Source: Arcobacter venerupis (GTDB taxonomy: Bacteria > Campylobacterota > Campylobacteria > Campylobacterales > Arcobacteraceae). From it: a DNA stretch of 64,000 bases. Each line of letters starts with the position of its first letter. The first letter of the stretch is position 1. A program made the translations under genes and the position numbers. A model generated the notes under the pieces. The model worked only from the letters and a program-made list of their open reading frames with translations, ran no database searches and was not told the DNA's origin. The stretch is taken from NCBI RefSeq assembly GCF_013201665.1, contig NZ_CP053840.1:2976001-3040000 (forward strand), read 5' to 3'. This document shows positions 19,750 to 28,647 of the stretch, piece by piece.

Positions 19750-20613
19750 TTATCTTGCTCTTAACTCTGCATACTCATTTGGAATTAAAAAATCTTCTGC
19801 TTTTATTAGATTTTCATAAAAGCCATTTTTATATCCTAACTCATACAATTTATCTAAGGCTTTATATTGAATTTCACTCATTTTAACTGAGTTATCATTT
19901 GCATATAAATCTAAATATTTATCTAAAGTTTCTGCATCAACTCTAATCAAACCTTTTTCTAATAACATTGGGGCTAATACACGTCTGTTTTTATTTGCTA
20001 CTTCAACTGCTTTTATCAAAGTATTTTCATAATCTATTGCACTGTGAAGTGGAATTGAACGTCTTAAACACATTCCACCAAGGGGTAAGGGTAAATCTCC
20101 ACCACTAAGTTCAACCCAAATGTCCCACATTTCACGCTCTACTTCTAACTCATTATTATAAGTTAAAATTGATTCATGAATTAATACACCAGCATCAACT
20201 GTTCCATTTAAAACAGCTTCTTCTATTTCTAAAAAGTTCAAATAGGTAACTCTTGCATCTGGATAAGCAATTCTAAATAAAAGTGCATTTGTTGTAAACT
20301 CTCCACTAAGGGCAACTTTAAAGTTTTTCTTTAACTTTACACCTTTTTTCTTTATAAGTTTTGGTCCATATCCCTCACCAAAAGAAACAGCCGTTTTTAA
20401 TAGAGCATAATCATCTTTTACAAAAGGATATAAGGCAAAGGAAATTGCACAAATGTCATATTCACCTTTTAATGTTGCTTGATTTAAACTTTCAATATCA
20501 TCTGCAATATTTTCAAACTTAGCATCTTTTGGAGTAACCCAACCAAATTTAATGGCGTAATACATAAAAATATCATCAGCATCTGGTGAATGAGCTACAC
20601 TTATAGTTTTCAA
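19750..20613 (-). CDS. mqnD: 1,4-dihydroxy-6-naphthoate synthase (futalosine menaquinone pathway)
   Basis: ISVAHSPDADDIFMYYAI at the N-terminus is the MqnD signature, with ICAISFALYP, SGEFTTNALLFRI, DAGVLIHE and LPLPLGGMCLRR further on. I prefer a TTG start at 20613 (MKTISVAHSPDADD), which has AAGGA 7 bases upstream; a TTG at 20652 would add a lysine-rich 13-residue leader with no clear ribosome site. The enzyme forms the naphthoate ring from cyclic dehypoxanthine futalosine, so the organism should use the futalosine route to menaquinone, the quinone that complex I below reduces. Confidence 0.88.
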   Translation of the reverse strand: MKTISVAHSPDADDIFMYYAIKFGWVTPKDAKFENIADDIESLNQATLKGEYDICAISFALYPFVKDDYALLKTAVSFGEGYGPKLIKKKGVKLKKNFKVALSGEFTTNALLFRIAYPDARVTYLNFLEIEEAVLNGTVDAGVLIHESILTYNNELEVEREMWDIWVELSGGDLPLPLGGMCLRRSIPLHSAIDYENTLIKAVEVANKNRRVLAPMLLEKGLIRVDAETLDKYLDLYANDNSVKMSEIQYKALDKLYELGYKNGFYENLIKAEDFLIPNEYAELRAR

Positions 20614-20688
20614 TTTCTTGTCCTTGATTTTTTTCTTGGGGGATTGTAACAAGTTATGGTTTATCTTTTGGTTATAGTAACGCTTATT

Positions 20689-21177
20689 TTATAAATCATA
20701 TTCAAATTTTAGCTTTTTAATTATATCAAAAACCGATGTTGCATATTCTAAACCTGTGTCGCTTTTATATTGCCATCCAGTATTATAACTTGCCCAAATT
20801 TTTATCCAATTGTCTTTGTGTACTTTTCTCCAAAAGTCAATTTCAACAATTGCATTTGCAGTTGAAAAGCCCACATCATAGACAAGTTTTTTTGCAAAAT
20901 ATTGTCTATTAAACATTGTATCTGGGACTTTTTGTCTTCTTATTACACTTTTAATATTTGATTGAAATAGTCCATAATCATTACTTATTGGATTGATTAA
21001 TTTTTTGCCAACTGATGATTCTTTTATTGCAATTGCCATTAAAGTATATTTCATATAATTATCATCTGTTAGTGATTTTATTTTTTTTAAAATTATAATA
21101 TCAATTGGAGTTAAACCCAAAGAGTTTGAAAAAGCAAAATTAAAAAGAAGTAAAAATAGCGTAATAATTTTTTTCAT
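20689..21177 (-). CDS. exported lytic transglycosylase-like (SLT fold) protein
   Basis: 162 aa with a signal peptide (MKKIITLFLLLFNFAFS). AIAIKESSVGK supplies the catalytic Glu of the lysozyme-like SLT fold and NDYGLFQSN is the GLMQ-type motif; SYNTGW matches the AYNaG region. It probably cleaves peptidoglycan glycan strands in the periplasm. It is small, with only the catalytic domain. It follows the nuo operon terminator and is probably a separate unit. Confidence 0.75.
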   Translation of the reverse strand: MKKIITLFLLLFNFAFSNSLGLTPIDIIILKKIKSLTDDNYMKYTLMAIAIKESSVGKKLINPISNDYGLFQSNIKSVIRRQKVPDTMFNRQYFAKKLVYDVGFSTANAIVEIDFWRKVHKDNWIKIWASYNTGWQYKSDTGLEYATSVFDIIKKLKFEYDL

Positions 21178-21195
21178 GTTTTTATTTTACAATAA

Positions 21196-21226
21196 ATTCT
21201 AATCATTTTTTATAAATGATTAGAAT
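21196..21226 (-). terminator. terminator of the nuo operon
   Basis: Perfect 13-bp arms (21196-21208 and 21214-21226) with a 5-base loop, 9 bases beyond the nuoN stop. On the minus strand the hairpin is followed by TTTATTG, only a weak T-run. It separates the nuo operon from the transglycosylase gene. Confidence 0.7.
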
Positions 21227-21235
21227 CTTGAAATA

Positions 21236-22738
21236 TTAAAAACCTGAGCTTACTACGTAAGATGAAATAATATTTAAAAGTGGATCTATTAATAAAATAG
21301 AAATAAGTGTTAAAAATACAACAAACCCAACTACAGATTTCATAGGTGTTGTTGCATTTTGCATAAACCTTGCATTTGCACCTTTTTCTGGGTCTCTTAA
21401 GAACATATATGAAACTGGTCTTAAATAGTAATAAGCAGCAATTACAGAGTTTAAAACAATTATAATTGCTAGTGCAATATGCCCCGCATTTACAGCACTT
21501 GCAACTAAATACATTTTACCCCAAAATAGTGCAAAAGGAGGAAGTCCAGTTAATGCAAATAAAAACATTCCTAATATTGAAGCTGTAAATGGTGATATTT
21601 GTGCGAGTCCTGAAAATTTTTTAAAGCTATAAGGAGATTCATAATCTTTGAATTCTTTTCCTCTATTAAGCCATAACATTCCAAAGGCACCAAAATTTGT
21701 AATTGTAAATAAAATCCAATATAAGAATAAAGCATTAGTTGCTTGTTGTGTTCCAATAACAATTGCAGCCATTGCCATTCCAGCATTTGAAATAGATGAA
21801 TATGCAAGCATTCTTTTAATATCTTTTTGCTGTAAAGCAATTAAATTAGGAATTGTCATTGTTAAAATAACTGTTACATAAAGCATAGTTTGAATAATAA
21901 TATCATTTGCATGAATAAATATCTCAAAAAATCTCAAGGCTACTACAAATCCAGCCATTTTAGGGATTACAGATAAAAATCCTGCCATTGCAGAAGTTGA
22001 TCCTTGATAAACATCTGGAACCCAAATATGATAAGGGAATAACGATAATTTAAATCCAATAGCTGCAAACATAAATGAAAATCCAACTAATACCAAAACA
22101 TAATTAGCATAATTTTCATGGGATAAGAAACCTTCTTGTGTTAAAACTTCTGCCATTTGAGATAACTCAACAGTACCTGTTATTGCATAAAATATCATTG
22201 CAGCAAATACAAAAAATGCAGCCGCTAAGGCACCCATTGTAAAGTATTTAACTGCAGCTTCAATTGATACCATTCTATTATGCATAGCAATCATTGTATA
22301 CAAAGCAAGTGATGATGTTTCAAGTCCAACAAATATCATTATCAAAGAATCAGAACTTACCATAAATTGGAATCCTGCAACCGCAAATAAATACAATGCA
22401 AAATATTCAGCATGTCTAAACTCTTGAAGTCTTAATTTTGATAATCCTAAAAATACAAAAAATATTGAACCAATAATTATTATACATTGAGATAAAACTG
22501 CAATTCCATCTAATAACATTAAATCAAACATTCCTCTTTGATCACCATGAAAAGCTAAAAGAGTAAATAAATCAAAAATCAAAAATAATACAACTAAAAT
22601 TACATAAAGTGATTTATGTTTATTTTTATTAAAAATATCCGTTAATAAAATACTCAAAGCTCCAATAATCGCTATAGATACGGGTGCAATAGTTCCTAGA
22701 TTTAAACTTTCTAGACTTATTTTTATAGGTTCAAGCAT
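21236..22738 (-). CDS. nuoN: NADH-quinone oxidoreductase-type complex I subunit N
   Basis: 500 aa, about 14 membrane helices, antiporter-like proton-pumping subunit. GLETSSLALYTMIAMHNR, KLSLFPYHIWVPDVYQG and KRMLAYSSISNAGMA carry the conserved Glu and Lys of the channel. It is the last nuo gene, sharing one base with nuoM, before a strong hairpin. Confidence 0.96.
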   Translation of the reverse strand: MLEPIKISLESLNLGTIAPVSIAIIGALSILLTDIFNKNKHKSLYVILVVLFLIFDLFTLLAFHGDQRGMFDLMLLDGIAVLSQCIIIIGSIFFVFLGLSKLRLQEFRHAEYFALYLFAVAGFQFMVSSDSLIMIFVGLETSSLALYTMIAMHNRMVSIEAAVKYFTMGALAAAFFVFAAMIFYAITGTVELSQMAEVLTQEGFLSHENYANYVLVLVGFSFMFAAIGFKLSLFPYHIWVPDVYQGSTSAMAGFLSVIPKMAGFVVALRFFEIFIHANDIIIQTMLYVTVILTMTIPNLIALQQKDIKRMLAYSSISNAGMAMAAIVIGTQQATNALFLYWILFTITNFGAFGMLWLNRGKEFKDYESPYSFKKFSGLAQISPFTASILGMFLFALTGLPPFALFWGKMYLVASAVNAGHIALAIIIVLNSVIAAYYYLRPVSYMFLRDPEKGANARFMQNATTPMKSVVGFVVFLTLISILLIDPLLNIISSYVVSSGF

Positions 22739-24264
22739 TATTTAACCTCCCCTGTAGAGTTTAAAAGACTCAATTTTTCTTTTGTACTATCATTAACAGC
22801 CTTTACTTCCATTACTTTCGTAAGTTGAGTAACTGATGTATTTAATGGATCTAATATAACTTTTGGATAGATTCCTAAAGCTATAATTAAAACTACTAAA
22901 GAAGTAAGTGCCACTAATTCTCTTCCATGAATATCTTTTAAAATTTTATTCTCTGGTTTTCTTAATCTTCCAAAAAATGTTCTTTTATACATAGATAACA
23001 TATAAACAGCACTTAAAACAATTGTTAAAGCTCCAATAAATGTAAGAATTGGTGAATATTTAAAGAATCCTAAAAGAGATAAGAACTCACCAATAAAACC
23101 AACTGTTAAAGGCAACCCAATTGAAGCCATTAAAACAACAGCATAAACAAGAGCAAACATTGGCATGTTATGTGCTAATCCACCAAACTCTTTTATCATC
23201 TTGGTTTTTCTTCTATCGTATAAAACTCCAACACTCATAAATAGTGCTCCTGATACAACACCATGTCCAATCATTAAATAAACAGCACCAGAAATTCCCT
23301 CAACATTTAAAGCAAATACTCCAAGAGTAATAACCCCCATATGTGAAATTGAAGAATAAGCAATCATCTGTTTCATATCTTCTTGGGCATAGGCAATCAT
23401 CGCTGTATAAATAATTGCAATTAATCCAAGAGTTGCCATAAATCCTGCGAAATATACACTTGCATCTGGAAACAAGGGAAGTGAAAATCTTATAAATCCA
23501 TAAGTTTCCATTTTTAGTAAAACTGCTGCTAACATAATTGAACCAATTGTTGGTGCTTGTCCATGAGCCAAAGGAAGCCAAGTATGGAAAGGGAACATTG
23601 GAACTTTTACAGCAAAAGCCATAAAGAATGCTATAAATAACCATAATTGTAAATCAAATGGAAGATCAATGCTATTCCATTCTAATACACTAAAACTCCA
23701 AACTCCTGTTGTTTCATGAAAAATATACCCAAAATATAAAATCCCAATAAGCATTATTAGAGAACCTGTAAATGTATATAAAAAGAATTTAATTGCTGCA
23801 TAAAATCTTTTCTCTGCTCCCCAAAATCCAATAACATAAAACATTGGGATAAGTGTTAACTCCCAGAAAACATAAAATAAAATCAAATCTAAAGAAACAA
23901 AAACTCCAACCATTGTCATTTCTAAAAATAACATTGTAATAATTAGATTTTTTACATTTTTTTTCTCTGTTAATCCTATTAAAGCAATCATTGTCATAAA
24001 TGTAATCATAATTATTAAAAATAATGAAATTCCATCTACTCCTACTAAATAATTAATTCCATAAGAACTAATAAGGGGTAAACTTTGCACAAATTGCATA
24101 TCAGAAATACTTGTATCAAAGTAATACCAAAGTAAAAGTGATAATACAAATTCAACAACAGTTACAACAACTCCGAATTGTCTCATAGAATCTTTATCAA
24201 TTAAAAACCCAACAACCGCAGCTGCCGCAGGAAAGAATATCAACATAGATAAAATATTTTCCAT
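22738..24264 (-). CDS. nuoM: complex I subunit M
   Basis: 508 aa antiporter-like membrane subunit. FYVFWELTLIPMFYVIGFWG holds the conserved Glu, VKVPMFPFHTWLPLAHGQAP the channel Lys and His, and KQMIAYSSISHMG the central Lys. Pumps protons as part of the membrane arm. It lies between nuoL (12-base gap) and nuoN. Confidence 0.96.
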   Translation of the reverse strand: MENILSMLIFFPAAAAVVGFLIDKDSMRQFGVVVTVVEFVLSLLLWYYFDTSISDMQFVQSLPLISSYGINYLVGVDGISLFLIIMITFMTMIALIGLTEKKNVKNLIITMLFLEMTMVGVFVSLDLILFYVFWELTLIPMFYVIGFWGAEKRFYAAIKFFLYTFTGSLIMLIGILYFGYIFHETTGVWSFSVLEWNSIDLPFDLQLWLFIAFFMAFAVKVPMFPFHTWLPLAHGQAPTIGSIMLAAVLLKMETYGFIRFSLPLFPDASVYFAGFMATLGLIAIIYTAMIAYAQEDMKQMIAYSSISHMGVITLGVFALNVEGISGAVYLMIGHGVVSGALFMSVGVLYDRRKTKMIKEFGGLAHNMPMFALVYAVVLMASIGLPLTVGFIGEFLSLLGFFKYSPILTFIGALTIVLSAVYMLSMYKRTFFGRLRKPENKILKDIHGRELVALTSLVVLIIALGIYPKVILDPLNTSVTQLTKVMEVKAVNDSTKEKLSLLNSTGEVK

Positions 24265-24276
24265 TTACATAACCCC

Positions 24277-26133
24277 TTAAAGTACTGATAAAACTAAGGC
24301 AAAGATTAATCCTGTGATTAATCCTAAAACCATTAGTCTTAAAGATGATGATAAATTGCCAGATTGAATTGGTCTTACTTTCACTCCTAGTTTATTAACA
24401 AAATGAGCTAAACCATCAATTGATCCATCAATTAATTTTATTTCTATTGTTTTCCATGCCCAAACTGAAAACTTATAATAAGGAATTGAAATAAAATTTT
24501 TATAAAATTGTGGAATAAAATATTGATTACTTAACAATTTATAAATTGAAGTTTCTTCCCAAGATTTACTAAATCCACCATTCTTGTATTTGAATACAGC
24601 AAGCAAAATACCACCAATAGCAATAATACTTGTTATAAGAATTAAAATCCAAGCAACAGAATAATCAATATTTGCATCCCAAGTTGGAAGGACTTTTGTA
24701 ACAAACTCTACAAATGAGTGTTCAAACCAACCAGCAATTACAGCTAAAATAGCAAGGGGAATCATTGCAGCTATTACAAAGTTTTTAGCTTCGTGTGGAT
24801 GATGCTCTTCATTTGAATAATTTTGTTCTCCAAAGAAAATTTTCATTACAAGTCTAAATGAATAAAACGCTGTTAAACCCGCAGTTATCCATAATATCGC
24901 CCATAAAACAATTGCATTTGAGTTAAATGCAACTTCTAGAATTTTATCTTTTGAAAAGAATCCAGCAAGGGGAAAGATTCCAGCAAGGGCTAAAGAAGCG
25001 ATAGTCATAATAATTGAAGTTGCTTTCATTTTATTATGAAGTCCACCCATTTTTCTAATATCTAATTCATCATCCATTGCATGCATAACATTTCCTGCAC
25101 CCAAAAATAATACTGATTTAAAAAATGCGTGAGCAGCTAAATGGAAAAGTGCAACCCAATAAGCTCCCAGACCAGCTGCTACGAACATATATCCAAGTTG
25201 TGATAGGGTAGAATAAGCAATAATTCTTTTCATATCATTATTAACAAGTGCCATAGAAGCTGCAAAAATTGCCACAAAAGCTCCAAGAGCAGCTATTGCA
25301 TATCCAACTTCTGGAATTAAAGTATAAAGTTCATTAGATCGTACAACTAAATAAACCCCAGCTGTTACCATTGTAGCTGCGTGAATTAATGCAGAAACAG
25401 GAGTTGGTCCTTCCATTGCATCTGCTAGCCATGTATGAAGAGGAAATTGTGCTGATTTTCCCATTGCTCCTAAAAACAATAAAGCACCAATCCAAACTAA
25501 AGTGCTATTTTCTAAAGTTGAAACTTTTGAAAATACAATATCATATTGTAAACTTCCAATGTTCCAATAAATTACAAACATACCAAGAAGTAGTCCTAAA
25601 TCTCCAATTCTATTCATAATAAAAGCTTCATTTGCAGCCCAAGTTGCTGATTCTTTGTGATACCAAAAACCAATTAACAACCAAGAACAAACTCCAACAC
25701 CTTCCCATCCTATAAATAAAACGGCAAAGTTATCACTCATTACTAAAACTAACATCGAAAATACAAAAGCTGAAAGATAAGAGAAATATCTATTAAATCC
25801 ACTATCGTGTTCCATATAGCCAATTGAGTGAATATGAACCATTGTAGAAACAACAGTAACCACACTCATCATTACAACACTTACTTGATCAACTACAAAA
25901 CCAAAAGGAATATCTAAATTTCCAATTACAATCCAATCAAATAAATTCACATGTAAAGTTGTATCTGTTGTATAAACAAAATATAATAGATATAAAGATG
26001 CATACATAGAAACAGCCAACATAAAAGATGTGAACCATCCTGTAAAAGCTGTTTTTACTTGCATAGAAAAAAGAGCTGCTACTAAAGAACCTACAAGTGG
26101 GGCAAAAAGTGCAATGTATATATATTTCTCCAT
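24277..26133 (-). CDS. nuoL: complex I subunit L
   Basis: 618 aa, distal antiporter-like subunit with the long C-terminal lateral helix expected for NuoL. FIGWEGVGVCSWLLIGFW, KSAQFPLHTWLADAMEGPTP and KRIIAYSTLSQLGYM are intact. The C-terminal 100 residues (from about 500) include the amphipathic helix and last anchor. It starts 2 bases after nuoK. Confidence 0.97.
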   Translation of the reverse strand: MEKYIYIALFAPLVGSLVAALFSMQVKTAFTGWFTSFMLAVSMYASLYLLYFVYTTDTTLHVNLFDWIVIGNLDIPFGFVVDQVSVVMMSVVTVVSTMVHIHSIGYMEHDSGFNRYFSYLSAFVFSMLVLVMSDNFAVLFIGWEGVGVCSWLLIGFWYHKESATWAANEAFIMNRIGDLGLLLGMFVIYWNIGSLQYDIVFSKVSTLENSTLVWIGALLFLGAMGKSAQFPLHTWLADAMEGPTPVSALIHAATMVTAGVYLVVRSNELYTLIPEVGYAIAALGAFVAIFAASMALVNNDMKRIIAYSTLSQLGYMFVAAGLGAYWVALFHLAAHAFFKSVLFLGAGNVMHAMDDELDIRKMGGLHNKMKATSIIMTIASLALAGIFPLAGFFSKDKILEVAFNSNAIVLWAILWITAGLTAFYSFRLVMKIFFGEQNYSNEEHHPHEAKNFVIAAMIPLAILAVIAGWFEHSFVEFVTKVLPTWDANIDYSVAWILILITSIIAIGGILLAVFKYKNGGFSKSWEETSIYKLLSNQYFIPQFYKNFISIPYYKFSVWAWKTIEIKLIDGSIDGLAHFVNKLGVKVRPIQSGNLSSSLRLMVLGLITGLIFALVLSVL

Positions 26134-26135
26134 AA

Positions 26136-26435
26136 TTACCCTTTCATCCCTGCAATATCATCTAAGTTAATAGAACCTGTTCTTTTGTACCATAAAATCA
26201 ATAAACCAAGACCAACTGCTACTTCACTAGCTGCTACTGCTATTATAAAAAATGCAAACATTTGTCCTGTTAAATCTCCATGAAATTTTGAAACAGCAGC
26301 AAAACCTACATTTACTGCATTTAGCATAATTTCTGTTGAGAAAAATAACATCAAGACATTTTTTCTTCTAATTACGCCAACTAAACCAATACAAAATAAA
26401 ATTGTCGAAAGTATTAAATAGGCATTAAGAGTCAT
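26136..26435 (-). CDS. nuoK: complex I subunit K
   Basis: 99 aa, three membrane helices. FFSTEIMLNAVNVGF contains the conserved Glu and AASEVAVGLGLLI the second conserved Glu of the NuoK proton path. It overlaps nuoJ by four bases. Confidence 0.96.
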   Translation of the reverse strand: MTLNAYLILSTILFCIGLVGVIRRKNVLMLFFSTEIMLNAVNVGFAAVSKFHGDLTGQMFAFFIIAVAASEVAVGLGLLILWYKRTGSINLDDIAGMKG

Positions 26436-27013
26436 TTATTATCCTTTGCAGATGCTTCATCAAGTCTGATTTTTTCATCTATTTCATCTTCTGTCATTTC
26501 TGAATATGATTCATTCATTTTTTTACCTGCAAGTACAAGCCCACCAACCATTGCAACAAGAAGCATGATGGCTGCTAGTTCAAAAGCCAAAAGATATTTA
26601 GTAAACAGTACAATTCCCACATCTGCTGAATTTCCATACTCTGGATGTATAGGATAATTTGCTTCTATATTTTGTCCAATAACTGGTGCTAATAATACAA
26701 CCACAATTACAACTGCTAATAAACCTGAAAGTAAAAATACTAATCTTGGATTTTTGATTTTTTCTTTTACTTCTGATAATGAGTCAAAAAACATCATTCC
26801 AAAAGCATATAAAGACATAATTGCACCTGTGTAAACCACAATTTGAACGGCTCCAAGGAAATCTGCATTTAATAAAAAGAAAAATGCTGAGATAAAAATC
26901 ATTCCAGCAGCAAGTGAACTTAATGCATATAAAGCATTATTTGTTAAAACTGTAATACTAAACATACTAATAGTTAATACTGAAAATATTATAAAAGCTA
27001 TAACTTCAAACAT
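26432..27013 (-). CDS. nuoJ: complex I subunit J
   Basis: 193 aa with five membrane helices; ADFLGAVQIVVYTGAIMSLYAFGMM is the characteristic helix 3 with its pi-bulge region. The soluble C-terminal tail (ESYSEMTEDEIDEKIRLDEA) is acidic. It lies 11 bases after nuoI and overlaps nuoK. Confidence 0.93.
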   Translation of the reverse strand: MFEVIAFIIFSVLTISMFSITVLTNNALYALSSLAAGMIFISAFFFLLNADFLGAVQIVVYTGAIMSLYAFGMMFFDSLSEVKEKIKNPRLVFLLSGLLAVVIVVVLLAPVIGQNIEANYPIHPEYGNSADVGIVLFTKYLLAFELAAIMLLVAMVGGLVLAGKKMNESYSEMTEDEIDEKIRLDEASAKDNK

Positions 27014-27024
27014 CTAGACTCCTC

Positions 27025-27645
27025 TTAGTATGATAATGGTGTTTTTTTAATTTTTTTATCTGCATCTGGTGACACCGAACCATATCCATCAAATTCAAGT
27101 TGTGCACCTAAACCATTTGCAGATGTTAAAATATCTTCTTTAAGTGAGAAATGTGCTCTTTGTTCACTTGAATTTTCATATCTTCCACCATGAACGATTG
27201 CAAGTTCTGGACAAACTTCAGCACAATATCCACAGAAAATACATCTTCCCATATTAATTGTATATTCTGTAATTGCTTTTCTTGAATTTTCATCAATTTT
27301 AGTTTCCATTCTAATACAGTTTGATATACAAATTTTTTCACAAAGTCCACAACCAATACATCTCTCTTCACCTGACTCTAAAAGTCTTAGAAGTTTATGT
27401 ACTGCTCTATATCTTGGACCTATTGGTAATTTTTCTTTTGGGTATTGAACCGTTGCCATTTCACCTTTAAATAATGCTCTATACATTATTCCAAAAGTGA
27501 TTTTCATACCAGCAAAAAGTTCACCTTTTACTGATCTTGATAATACTTGTTTGAACATATCCCAAGAAGTTTTAGGATAATTATCTTCTTGAACTGTTAC
27601 ATATCCATCTGATACATTTCTATTTTTAAAATCTTTTAGTTCCAT
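27025..27645 (-). CDS. nuoI: complex I subunit I (two 4Fe-4S clusters)
   Basis: 206 aa from the ATG at 27645 (MELKDFKNRN), which has GGAG 7-10 bases upstream and follows the nuoH stop by 8 bases. A longer in-frame reading starting at 27729 lies inside nuoH and is rejected. CIGCGLCEKICISNC and CIFCGYCAEVCPE bind clusters N6a and N6b, passing electrons from NuoG to NuoB. Confidence 0.95.
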   Translation of the reverse strand: MELKDFKNRNVSDGYVTVQEDNYPKTSWDMFKQVLSRSVKGELFAGMKITFGIMYRALFKGEMATVQYPKEKLPIGPRYRAVHKLLRLLESGEERCIGCGLCEKICISNCIRMETKIDENSRKAITEYTINMGRCIFCGYCAEVCPELAIVHGGRYENSSEQRAHFSLKEDILTSANGLGAQLEFDGYGSVSPDADKKIKKTPLSY

Positions 27646-27653
27646 CTTAACTC

Positions 27654-28646
27654 CTAAAACATCATTACAAAACCAGTAACTAAAATATTTAGTACTGATA
27701 GTGGCATTAATATCTTCCAACATAACCACATCAATTGATCAGGTCTAATATGAGGCCAAGAAGCTCTTGTCCATAAGAAAACAAAAATCAAAGCCATAAC
27801 TTTTAATACAATTGCTAATCCACCTGGGATAAACCATAAGTCATTAAATCCACCCAAGAAGATTAGTGTAATTAAAAATGAAATTGTAAAAAGATTAGCA
27901 TATTCTCCAATAAAAAACATCCCCCATCTCATACCTGAATACTCTGTTGCATAACCAGCAACTAATTCAGCTTCATGTTCAAGTAAGTCAAATGGAGTTC
28001 TATTTGTCTCTGCAAATCCAGCAATTGTGAATAAAATAAATGCTAATGGTTGAGACCAAATAATCCAATCACTAACTCCTCCTGATTGATAGTTATTAAT
28101 ATCAATTAAAGATAAACTTCCAACCATCATAAGTGGAGATAAAAGTGAAAGTCCTGATACAACTTCATAAGATAAAAGTTGGATTGCAGTTCTTGCACCT
28201 CCTAGTAATGCCCATTTGTTTGCAGAACTCATACCACCAAGTAATGGGCCATAAAGTCCAACAGCACCCACAGACATTACAAATAAAACACCAACATTAA
28301 TATCTGAAATAATTGGTCTAACTGTATATCCAAACATTTCAAATTCTGGAAAAAATGGAACTGCACTCATTGCAATAAATGCAGTTGCAGCAGTTATTAA
28401 AGGTGCTACCATAAAAATAGGTTTACATGCATTTGCAGGAATAAAATCTTCTTTTGTAAATAGTTTAATTCCATCCGCTGCAATTTGTAATAATCCATAA
28501 GGCCCAACATTTGTAGGCCCCAATCTTCTTTGCATAAATGCTAAAACTTTTCTTTCAATATAAGTTGTAAATCCAGCAAGTGCTGAGAAAACTGCAAGAA
28601 CAACTATTACTTTGATTACTGTTTCTAATATGATACTTGTTTCCAT
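27654..28646 (-). CDS. nuoH: complex I subunit H
   Basis: 330 aa, eight-helix quinone-site membrane subunit. ERKVLAFMQRRLGPTNVGPYG, GIKLFTKEDFIPANA and AETNRTPFDLLEHEAELVAG (the acidic E-channel loop) are all conserved. It starts one base after nuoG. Confidence 0.97.
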   Translation of the reverse strand: METSIILETVIKVIVVLAVFSALAGFTTYIERKVLAFMQRRLGPTNVGPYGLLQIAADGIKLFTKEDFIPANACKPIFMVAPLITAATAFIAMSAVPFFPEFEMFGYTVRPIISDINVGVLFVMSVGAVGLYGPLLGGMSSANKWALLGGARTAIQLLSYEVVSGLSLLSPLMMVGSLSLIDINNYQSGGVSDWIIWSQPLAFILFTIAGFAETNRTPFDLLEHEAELVAGYATEYSGMRWGMFFIGEYANLFTISFLITLIFLGGFNDLWFIPGGLAIVLKVMALIFVFLWTRASWPHIRPDQLMWLCWKILMPLSVLNILVTGFVMMF

Positions 28647-28647
28647 A

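Noticed and set aside
27646-27729. N-terminal 28-residue extension of NuoI
   Set aside because: It is translated from the 3' end of nuoH; the ATG at 27645 has the ribosome site and matches the NuoI family start.
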